From assembly GCA_027627225.1 (NCBI GenBank), contig CM051028.1, positions 18,929,701 to 18,993,700 on the forward strand: a stretch of DNA of 64,000 bases, given 5' to 3'. The notes below the pieces were generated by a model. It had not been told where the DNA came from. It searched no databases and saw only the letters and a program-made list of their open reading frames with translations. Position numbers and translations under genes: made by a program. This document shows, piece after piece, positions 43,301-55,100 of this stretch. Source of the stretch: Congeria kusceri (lineage: Eukaryota; Mollusca; Bivalvia; Myida; Dreissenidae). Within the stretch, counting starts at the first letter, position 1; each line of letters begins with the position of its first letter.

Positions 43301-46300
43301 TATGTAGTAAACATATCATGATATCACGTGCTATTGATATCGATCAAACGTACCGGAGGACAGGTTAACGCATTGGTAAAACATAAAGCCGGTCGTTATT
43401 GGCGCGTGACTTTACTGAATAATACACCTTTTTGACGAAAACCAACAGCGTTTTGTTCGTTATCAAACCCCTTTGATGGACGGATAACGGACTTTTTATG
43501 CTATAATACGTGTATGGACGCTTACTCAACGGGTGTTTTAGGTTAAGAAACACTAGTTAACGAAGCAAAAGTCTGCAAATGTGTATGTGTATTAATTCGA
43601 CATTTAAGTTGTTTCATCGTTGTTTTAAGCTTTTCTATGACATTTATTTGCTGATTTTAAAACATTATTTATAAAATATATTTTATAAATGCAGATTTTG
43701 ATCAAACAAATAAGGTTTACCAATTCGGTCAAGGAAAGAATGCGCTGTCATTCATCAACTAAAATAGCGATTGAATGACTAGATGCAATATTTACCAATA
43801 TATCACATGCAATGATTATAAAATAAAATTTAAAAAAATCTTAAAAGCATTAAACATGTCCTGTAATTGTATCTAGCACGCATCGTGCAATTTCTCACAG
43901 CAACATTTGTGTTCTATAATTCTTACTGTTAGTCATTTTGATTATTTTATGTATTCAATTTAATTAATTAATTAATTTACATTTGTTTTTTCGATATTTA
44001 TCCATATTTCACTTGTTTCAAACGCAGTGTTTCCAACTTGTAAGTATTAACCTTATTTAACTTACTTCTGACAGTACTCAGTTTTGACTTTAAAAATAGA
44101 TAAATTCACTCTGGGGAATGGACTGTTGGCAGCACCAACGTTCGCGTTTTGACAAAACATTATCGCCATGAATTTATCTTGAGATGCCGATATTGGCAAA
44201 TGGAGTCAGTTGTATGTTAAATTCTGTATTTTCACTTCTTGAAGTCAAAAATATGTCTACGCTTTACTATAATTGCAAAATGCTGTGAAAATTGCGAAAT
44301 CAGATCTTGTATAACTGTTGGAATGTTAACGGTCTCAATTTTGACAAGAACAGTATGGACGAAGTGAATTTATTTATAGTTCAATGCGTTTTAAAATCAA
44401 ATACTACCAAAACCCGTTACCTAATGTAGAATGTTAATCTTAGAATATGTCCATCTTTTTTTCGGCATCGGAAATGTGAATTTCTTAATTTTGTGTAACA
44501 ATTGTATTACTTAATATAGGGTTTAAAATTGACAATCTATGCGCTAAGGTTTGTTCTGATATATAGAGAATAACAGGTTACTGTCTGGTCTTATGTAATA
44601 AATCAGGTGAGGCTTAGAATAATATAACGGCGAGGCTTGTCGAGTCCTTATTTTATTCGTGCCGAACCTGATATATTACACAAGACCAGGCAGTAACCTT
44701 TTTTACATTTATCATACCACATTTTTCGTAAAATACCACCAAACGAGCTGATTTTTATATATTTAAAAACTAAGGGCGGCGCTGATTTTGCTGAGCCGAC
44801 TTTTACACGTTCACGTACATGTAGTTATGGATTTCTAAAAGTTGACTGGATAATAACTTATTATAAACATTTCGTAATGATGAGTGAACTGTTTTCAATA
44901 CAAATACATAGATTACATGCATGCTAATTCATAAAATACTGAAAATGCGAACTGAAATGGATTGCAACGATCAATTTCATCGGAGAACACAACGCCAAAT
45001 TATTTGGAGAAGTCATTTTGGAGTTGTCTATTGAAATTGGCATTTCCAAGATAGTGTCAATATTGACAGTATTTGACTAAAGTGCGTTCAATTTTTGGTA
45101 ATAATGTTTTTGGTTCAACATAAACTGATGCATTGTAGTGAATTTTAGTGCATTTATTATGAAAGCATTGAAATAAATGTGTATGGATGATTTATTGTGT
45201 TCCATAGATGACGTCATCTCACTACCAAAGTGCGGGTTTATGTGACTATTAAAAAAAAACGTTTTTGTGATTTATGACGATTAAAAATAATAAATATATG
45301 CGTTCTTGGTATCAAATTTTTGTTTTGTTGAATCTGATTCAATTTTACGGAAACTGTTGACTTTATAGTTGATTCCGAATAATATGACGTACCTCCAAAC
45401 ATTGACTGATATAAACGCTAGTAACCTGATATATAAAAAATATATCAGGCACCTTTGTATCAGGCCGATATCTGCAAAGTGGTATGATAAATAAATGTTG
45501 GATGTATTTGAACCTGTGCAGTGAATGTTGTTGCTGTGTGCGGCAACAACAACCATGCAACAGTCCTGCTTCAACATGCTGATCATTGTCGGTTTAGATG
45601 AAACCTTTGTAATGTATGTCCATGTCTTGTATAAAGTACTAGTACATAACAGAATAGTAGAAAGGATGTTTGGTGTTGTTGTGTGTATATGTCGTAAAAT
45701 AAAACTGAAAGAACTGAAAGTCAATTAAATAAATAGTAATTTTATTATATTTATTCAACTTTAAGCACAATATGTGTTCACAATTATGTTTAGCACAGAC
45801 ACATTTACCTGACACTCATGAACTTGAATTATTTCGTACATTTTATACTTGGGTGTACGGATACAATAACTAGGTATTTTCAGTGAATTACGCATGCATC
45901 GATTTAACTTTATTCTAGTACGGAAATATGTTCATCGTACGGGACTTGTAATATGTATTTGTACATGTATATGTATATGTACATATCGTATAAGTTACTA
46001 GGATTTGTTTAACCTGTTGCTGTAAAAGTGTACGTTGTTATCTGATATGGATAGTCGGATTATTTTTATGCTCATTTATACAGATGTTCCTGTCAGTAAG
46101 TATAGTTTTATTTATCTTAATGTCGTTATTACGGATTTATACGCAGCGCTGACCCGTAGTGTTTAATAATCATATACAACCTTATTGTAGCATGTTTCTC
46201 TTTTAATGCAACATCAAAACATATGGATTTTCATGCTTCGGTAAGTAATGTCATGTTGTAAAGCATGTTAAACACCTTTACATTTATGAGAGTGTGTTTA

Positions 46301-46552
46301 TTGTATACTGTATTTGCCCTATGTATTGGGACACTTAAAAATAATTACAATTTTTCTTGTCCCAATATAAAGGGTCATAAAAAATAATTCCCTAAAATGT
46401 GTCCCAAAATATAGGGTAGTATTCGACCCAAAGTATTTTCACACACACACCGGTTGTCGTTATGCCGCGTGCTTAACTGAGTGGAGCGTGGCAATTAAGA
46501 ACACCGGGTAGTAAAGCGTGTTAGTACACAGTTTGCACCACAAGTCAATTAC

Positions 46553-46585
<33 letters not shown>

Positions 46586-49500
46586 TTTATTAGCTCTTAA
46601 GCATACAATTGCTTTTTAGCCATAAACAAAAAAAATAACACAAGTGCTATACATGGATTAGAAAAATAGGAAATTAGGTAATTATAGAAGTTAAAAAATA
46701 ATGTAAGCATCACTTTAATATTTCTATTAATTGTCATTCAATTATTTTATATAACATTTATAAAATTAATACATAAATTGTTAAAATGTATTTAGGTTTC
46801 TAAACTATTCCTTAATTGGTTTGCATTGTATATATATTTTGAAAGATTGAGGATTTCCTTTTTATTTTGAGTCCTCATTAAATCATCAAATTTATTTAAT
46901 GTTGGCCATCTTTGAAAATAAGGTTTCAAATATGTTTTTCTAATATCTCTGTATATTGGACATATTAACAAAAATGGTATTCGCTTTCTATGACATTGAG
47001 ATTGCAAAATTTACACTTTCTATTTTCTCGAACAATATTGTTGTATCGACCTTTTTCTATTTCTAATCTGTGTGATGACAAACGAAATTTCGTTAACGCA
47101 ATTATATATTTTTTGTTTTAATGATATCAAGATATTTTTCTGTATCAAAAGTGTCTTCCATGCGGCTGTATGTGATGAGTCTTGGTGAATTGTTTATCTC
47201 ACTGTACCAGTGTTGTTTGTAATTATCAAATAATCGTTGTTTGATAAGACTGTAAGTGTATGTTTGTTCGGATTTTTCTGTAAGGGTTTCTTGTCCATTC
47301 CATATGTAAATTAGGCCTAATTGTTCGAGTTTTGATTTGATTTGATATGACCAATTTCTTTTATTGTGTGAAGTGTTATGTTCCGCGTCATTTAGCAGTA
47401 ATGCATGCGTTATTTTTATAAGACTAGTCTCTGTTGATGAGATTATTTTCAACCAATATCTAAACATGTGTCATTTTCTCATAACATATAAGGGATATCT
47501 TTTTTAATTCGCCATATAATGCTAAAAGATTTGTTGATTTATTTACACACAGTATTTTTCTTAAAAATTTTGTATGAATAATCTCTAACTCTTTTCCTGA
47601 ATTATGACCCCAAATTTCTCCGGAATAATGAAGAAAGGGTGTTACTAATTTATCAAAAATATATAATTTTTCTTTGGTTTGGAATTCATACTGATTTATT
47701 ACAGAGAAAAGTCAATGTAATGCTTTGCTACCGTGCTCTGATATTGATTCTATAGTTCTATACCAGTTTCCGTTTTTAAATAAATAAAGTTACACCTAAA
47801 TATTTGAATGATGTTACGATTTCTAACCCTTATCCGTATAAATAAAAATTAAAATGCGTGTGTCGGTTGCTTTTTTCGAAAATAACAACTTTTGTTTTGT
47901 TAGTGTTAATTTTAAGTTTGTATCTGTTACAATAACTTTCGATGTCATTTAACATTGATTGGCCTGATATGGGTGAGGTTGAGAATAAGACCTGGTCGTC
48001 AGCGTATGATAATAGGAAGAATTTTATGTCATCAATTGTTATGATTCCCTCAGTATTAGAGTTTACATTTTCGATGATGTCATTAACAAACATCATGCAC
48101 ATGATGCTTGAACAAGGGTCCCCCTGTTTTACACCCATGTTTGAGTTGATGTATTCGGACCTTTGATTATATAACCTGACGGCTGCTCTTAATGATGAAC
48201 ACATGGCTTCATGAGATACCAGACAATTATCACATACTACCGGGTAGTTACCCTAATAATGGTAACTGTTAGTTGACATTAATTGACAATTTTATAGTTT
48301 GTTATAAGAAGTTCAATAAATTATTTAATATGAATATCATCCTACGCAAATGACGTAATACATGCATGAACATTTTGAAAACGGTAGTCTTTGCAGTTTT
48401 TATTGTATAAAAGGTGTACACTCTTATTATTTGCAGCATATCTATTGCAATATACAGTGTACAGTAGATCTATACTAATCGGGTCATATTGAAATCCAGA
48501 GATATTTATTTTTAACTGGAAAAATTGAAGACAATGTACCATTATGTTTTTGTGTCCCAATATTTAGTGACAAGAAAAAAAAAAAATTTCAAAAGTGTCC
48601 CAAAAAAAAATGTTAAGGGACTCAAGATAGGGTAAATACGGTATGTATGTATGAAATATACTTCCGTATTTTTTAATTCTGATTTTTTTATTTCAGTGGT
48701 CAGCACACGTACGCATTTATATTCATATATTTATCCTGTTTAAGCCCCCACTTTAGAGGGGGGGAAGTTATATAGATTTGCCCTTGTCCGTCCGTCCGTC
48801 CGTCCTTTCGTCCGACCGTCCGTCGGGTATTTTGGTGCAGTTTTTCGACATCAGCGGAGTTATAGCCCCTTTTTAGTTAAAAATGATATTTTTGGACTTG
48901 TGTCGCGCGTAACTCGAAAAGTATTGCTGCTAGAGTGATGAAACTATACAAACATATTAATCAGCATGTATATGTATGAAATCTACTTACTTCCGTATTT
49001 TTGTATTCTTATTTTTTTTATTTCAGTGGTCACCACACGTACGTATTTATATTCATATATTTATCCTTTTATGCCCCCACTTTAGAGGGGGGGCATATAA
49101 TTTACCCTTGTCCGTCCGTCCGTCGGATTTTTGTGTCGCGCATAACTCAAAAAGAATAACTGTTAGAGTGGTTAAACTTTATAAGCATATTCATAGGCAT
49201 CGGGGCTTGTGCACCTGGGTATTTTGGTGCATTTTTTTTCCGACATCAGCGGAGTAATGGCCCTTTTATTTAGCAAAAAATGACATTTTTGGACTTGTGT
49301 CCCTTGTAACTCAAAAAGTATTATTGCTAGAGTGATAAAACTTTATAAACATATTAAACAGCATGTGAACCTGTGCACCTGGGTATTTTGGTGCATTTTT
49401 TTCAGATATCTGTTGAGTTGTGGCCCTTTTTAAAGCAAAAAATGACATTTTTGGACTTGTGTCGCGCGTAACTCAAAAAGTATTACTGCTGGAGAGATGA

Positions 49501-51803
49501 AACTTTATATGCATATTAATCAACATGTGAACTTGTGCACCTGGGTATCTTGGTGCAGTTTTTTTACATCAGCGGAGTTATGGCTCTTTTTTAGCAAAAA
49601 ATGACATTTTTGGACTTGTGTCGCGTGTAACTCAAAAAAGTATTAATGCTAGAATTTTGAAACTTTATAAACATATTAATTAGCATGTGAACTTGTGCAC
49701 CTAGGTAGTTTGGTGCAGTTTTTTCCGACATCAGCGGAGTTGTAGCCCTTTTTTAGCAAAAAGTCACATTTTTGGCTTTGTGTCGCGTGTAACTCAATAA
49801 GTATTATTGCTAGAGTGATGGAACTTTATAAACACTTTAATTAGTATGTGAACTTGTGCACCTGGGTATTTTGGTGCAGATTTTTCCGCCATCAGTGGAG
49901 TTATGACCCTTTTTTCGACTAATGAAACTTTATAAACATATTCATCAGCATGTGAACTTGTGCACCTGGGTATTTTGGTGCATTTTTTCCGACATCAGCA
50001 GAGTTTTGTGACAACCAGCGGAATGTGGGGGCATCCGTGTCCTACGGACACATGTCTAGTTTAATATGTGTTATGTAATTTTGTATTTACTTATGTTTAC
50101 TTAATCCTTTACTTAATTCCAGAACATAATAGTATACGTTTTGTCAACCTATTATTGTTATTTGACAATCAATTCAAGGGTATTGTTTGTTTTTTTTAGC
50201 TGCCCCTGGAAATGCTACACACACCATATTTAGAATAGTAAAACACAGCTACCTGTAAAAGCGCCATAATAAACAGAAACATATCTACATGTATATATGC
50301 ACTGTACTTTATGTGTGAATTAAACGCTTATTTGACTTTACGTTTGGGTTTTAGTGGGATCTATTTCTTTATAACAACATATTCTATGAGTGTATCTTTA
50401 GTACTAAACGAACGTAAACTTCGACCAATCATTAATAGCAATCAAATGTTGAGCTGTTCTGGCCATGCGTATTAATACAAAAACATGTTTTAACATGCCG
50501 TGTCAAAACTGGTACTTGATTTCGCTTCACGTTAGTAAAGAGTTGGCTTTCAGCGTCAAACTATGCCCGACAGCAAGAAAACAGCGTAATCCGTAATATA
50601 TATTGTATTGACTACTTTTCCCTATATTTTTTATATTAATGTCAGTTAGGAATTATTAATGTGTCCTGTCTATGCAGTTATAAATTTAGTTAAATTTTTA
50701 TTTCAGCTCTAAATAGTAAGTATACATTAACTATTGTCTTTTTTGTATTGTGTACGTTTGATAAATTTACTGACAGTGTATGTAATGTCATTAGTTCATG
50801 TGCTTTTATTCCACTACGCGTACCCGTGTACATAGTATTCTTGAAACGTTTCTTAATAAAATGACCCGTAATGTTTGTTTCCTCTTTAAATTGTTAGTCA
50901 GACAATTTGGACAGCTTGTACGAAGCAAATTTCCAGAAACTTGGATTTGGGAGAAGCATAGTGTCGGGTAACTTATCTTATATTGTAAATAACATCGGTC
51001 CAATTATCCCAAAGGTTAATTGGTTACACATTATTTTATATTTTAGAAATAATGTCTGTTATTTTGAAAAATTATATAAAAAAACGATACAACACTCATG
51101 ACACATAAATACATGTATATTAAAATAACGTTTCAGTTACGTATATTCATCAGCTGAAATGGTTTAAATGATTAACCGTTTATAACGATTGAATTGGAGC
51201 AATACTTCTATTTTTGTCGTTGAAACTTTTTGAAAACCTATGCATCTACCTCTAACATAGCCTTAAAATATACGTTAATGTATATTAAACCCAATGTAAG
51301 CTTGACAGACGCGGAATCTTTTTTGATACAAAATTTCTTTTCCTTGGTTTAAATGCTCATATTGTAAAGTTAAGACCTGTACCTTTTTTCCAAAATGCCA
51401 ACAACTGTGAACAAGTCCTCTTAGTATGCAAAACTACTTTAGTATACAATAGGTCTTATATTCGCGTGTGGAATTTTAATTTATAATTAAATGTGTTTTT
51501 AGATGTGCGACCATATCTTCTTTGCCGCAAGTATAACTGTTACTTATTGCAGACCGTCTGGGGAATTACAAATTACTAAAAAACTGCCTGACTCCTTAAC
51601 ATCTTGGATAACTTCTGCGTTTTCTACAAATGCGATGTCAGGCTTGGGTATGGCGGATAGCATTCCAAAGGTTTGAATGACTTGAATGACGGCAAAAAAT
51701 CATAAACTGACGTGCTAGAATGTGTAGTAGTACAAAAAATACTACTACATATACAACTACTAATACTACTCCTACTTCTGTTTCTACAACGACCACTACT
51801 ACT

Positions 51804-51840
<37 letters not shown>

Positions 51841-51874
51841 CCACTACTACTACTACAACTACTACAACTACTAT

Positions 51875-51932
<58 letters not shown>

Positions 51933-51933
51933 G

Positions 51934-51966
<33 letters not shown>

Positions 51967-52083
51967 TTATTACTACTACTACTACTATTACTACTACTAC
52001 TACTACCACTACTACTACTCCTACTACTACTACTACTACTACTACTACCACTACTACTACTACTTCTACTACTACTACTACTG

Positions 52084-52114
<31 letters not shown>

Positions 52115-52117
52115 CAT

Positions 52118-52162
<45 letters not shown>

Positions 52163-55100
52163 TACTACTACTACTGCTACTACTGCTACTACTGTAATTA
52201 ATACTACTATTTCCACTACTTCTACTACTTCAAATACTACTACCACACTGCTACTACTGCAACTGCTACGACTAACAAAACTGATGCTTTTGTTGTTTTT
52301 GTTGATGGTTATGATTATTATGATGATGATGATGATGAGGATGATGAGGATGATGATTGGTTATTAAGTATACAAATTGCACCAATAGTTTATTTTAAAA
52401 CAAATATTTTTAGCTGACTGACGATTTGCTTGTAATCTTATAATGTTTTACTGAATGTTTCAGATAACAGTTAAAAAAGAGTTTTTTGTTACAATGGATC
52501 TTCCTGATTACATTGTAAAGGGTGAAGAATTCTTGCTACAAGTATCAGTATTTAACTACCTGCCAACAAGGCAACAGGTATGTCCCGTTTTAAATGTTAA
52601 TATTCTTGCAATGCCGATAATAAAGTTGTGTTGGTGTTATATGGTGGCATTTTCAGTTGTTTCTGTATTTGAAGCAAACAGTAGGGTTAACTTTTTTTCA
52701 TAGGTGTTTCTGTCTATTCAACACTCAGATGATATCCAACAGTCAATACCTTCAGCAACAGTAGTAAGTAGAATGCAATATAGTATAAAATTACTTTGTA
52801 CTATAATACAATTTGTGATGTAGTGTGATAAGGTGCGGCGCGGTGTGACGTGATGGTAGCTTGAAAGTACAGCACAGTGCAACGCAACGCAACGCAACAC
52901 AACACAATACAACAATACACACCATAATGCAAAACAATAAATAGTATATATTGCTATTGTTTATGACATAAAAAATTGTACAATTTATGTGCATTATTGC
53001 ATTCTAAAAACTAATATTTGATTGCACGAAATCTAATAGGTTTTAGTTTTGTCTGTACAATATCAGCCTGTTAATTTCCTAGTATATTTTTATTTAGTCA
53101 TGCAGTTTAAAAAAATAGTTATGTATTAATGTTATGCTGCTATTTGGATGTTTACTAAGTAAATATACGTGGACGCATATTTGCAGGTCCAACCAGGAGA
53201 AGGTCATTCTACGTTTGTTAAATTAACTCCTCAAAATATAGGCGATATAGTCATTACGGCAATGGCAAAGGCTGGTGACTTTTTTACAACAGTCGCAACT
53301 GATCAATTGCAAAAGACGATAACTGTGAAGGTAACTAATTATGTTTTTGTTTAATTATTTTAGCTCAACTGGCCAAAGGCCAGAGATCTTATGCGATGGC
53401 ATTTCGCCTGTCATTTGTGTCTGTGATCGTGCATCCGTGCGTCAGTACGTCCTTTAACCCTTGAAACTTCTCTTAGTAAACTTCTAGACAGAATTCCGCC
53501 AAATAACACGAAATTCGCCCTTGGGTTAGTGTCATTTAGTGTCTGGTTTATTTTATAATAAGGTCACCGACGCTAAGTAAAGTTTTGTTCTGATAACAAA
53601 ATATAACATCAAAATCTTCTTTATAGAAACTGCTAGGCCCTTGATATTTGGTATGTGACATCGTCTTATTGTCCTCAACAAAAATCGATAAATTTATACC
53701 GTGGGCTAAAAGTTTGTTGGGATAAAAATAAACTATTTTTGTCTTTAATATGTTGCATTGCCAAGCCATATTTGCATTTACCACGATTGTTAAAATAGGG
53801 ACCAAGAGTTTAAGAATAATAGTCTTAAACTACAAGTTATACGCCTTTGATAGGTATCATGTCAAAAATGATGAAATCGTGCCCCTGGACTTCAAATGGG
53901 GCTGCTCCGGGGCTCAGTTTTTAATACGGACTTTATAACATTTAAAAATCTCTGAAACTACGAGACCTAGAGGCCTTTTATATGTAGCATCGCTTATGGT
54001 TCTGTATAAAAATGGTTTCAATGGTGATCATGTTCTCAATACATGGACCCCAGGGCTCATTTTTTTAAATATTGACTTAGGTAGGAAACACCGTTACAAT
54101 GACAATACATTATCTGTCGCTTTGATATTTAGTATATAGTATCACGTAATGGTACTTCAGAAAATTTGTTAAAATGTTGCTGTAATTCATACTTTATTAG
54201 AACCTTTTAACAGTTTGTTGTCTAAAACTACAGCGCCTAGGTCTTTGATGTTTGCACGTTGCGTCGCCATATATTCCTTTCAAACAAAAATACTAAAATT
54301 GTGTCCTTTTTCGAAAAACACCAACTAGCCCACCTGCTCAATATTGTTTTTGACTTAAATCGCAGAAATCTTCATAATTCCCCTCGATATTATGAATGTT
54401 ACATCACCTTGTGGTCCTTTACTAAAATTGAAAAATTAGGAAAACACTTCGTCTGACCCTCTTTATAATATTTACATATGAGAACCCAACTTATTTTGTA
54501 CGTGTATCTACAAACAAACCATATTTAATACAATAACAACTTTTAACAAACAATATTCGGCGTCGATGGCAATTGCAAATAGAAATATATATAATAAAAT
54601 AAAACACAGATAATCAAGACTTAACATTTCTTAATGTACATTTAATACATTAATACATTTAAGACACAATATGTTTGCTACAATTTATAATCGCTTCCAC
54701 CCTATAATTAGTTCGCTTTAAATATTTATACAAGCTCGATTTTGTTCAATCAATTTATTGAATCTAATTAGAGGCTGTTTCCGTGGTAAACAATCGTATA
54801 TATTTCATTACTACATATTTTTGAAGTTAAATCAGTTATGTTAATTGCTGCGACATGTTTAAAGATAAAGCAACGCGTTTGAATTTCCATTATTCGACAG
54901 TATTGTAGGTAAGTCAATATGTATGTAATGAAAATAATACTAGCAATAGGAATCTACATCAATCAATTGGGACGCCTTCAATCATCAACACCCTAGCTAT
55001 TTCAACCAATATGGTTATATGATTTACTGTTTTGGTTTTCTCCATTGTATATTTGTAAAAAAAATAGGACCAACGTGGATAGACAGTTGCATTAAAACAC

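Larger units (their letters stand above)
42110..44027. other. Intron between m5 and m6
   Basis: It contains the possible dead m5 copy (42643) and a Helitron-like 3' end (42935-43174). No gene was seen in the rest. Confidence 0.5.
48643..49300. repeat. ~330 bp tandem duplication containing m8a/m8b
   Basis: Two units begin near tatgtatgaaat (48646 and 48975) and contain the T-rich tract, the 12 nt candidate exon and the left boundary of the Helitron-like repeat (gcccccactttagagg). They differ by scattered substitutions. Confidence 0.75.

Noticed and set aside
45281..45724. 147-codon open frame on the minus strand
   Set aside because: Low-complexity hydrophobic composition, no family motif, overlapping frames on both strands; likely chance.
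46194..46243. 50 nt open segment between tgtag and gtaagtaa in the bait interval
   Set aside because: It would change the phase from 1 to 0, and nothing downstream would restore it.
51503..51530. 28 nt exon candidate (VRPYLLCR) upstream of exon 14 with compatible phase
   Set aside because: The intron to exon 14 would be only 22 nt, and the FPETWIW exon at 50898-50967 explains the phase and the conserved motif better.
51638..52367. Long poly-Val, poly-Leu and poly-Thr reading frames
   Set aside because: They are translations of the CTA microsatellite.
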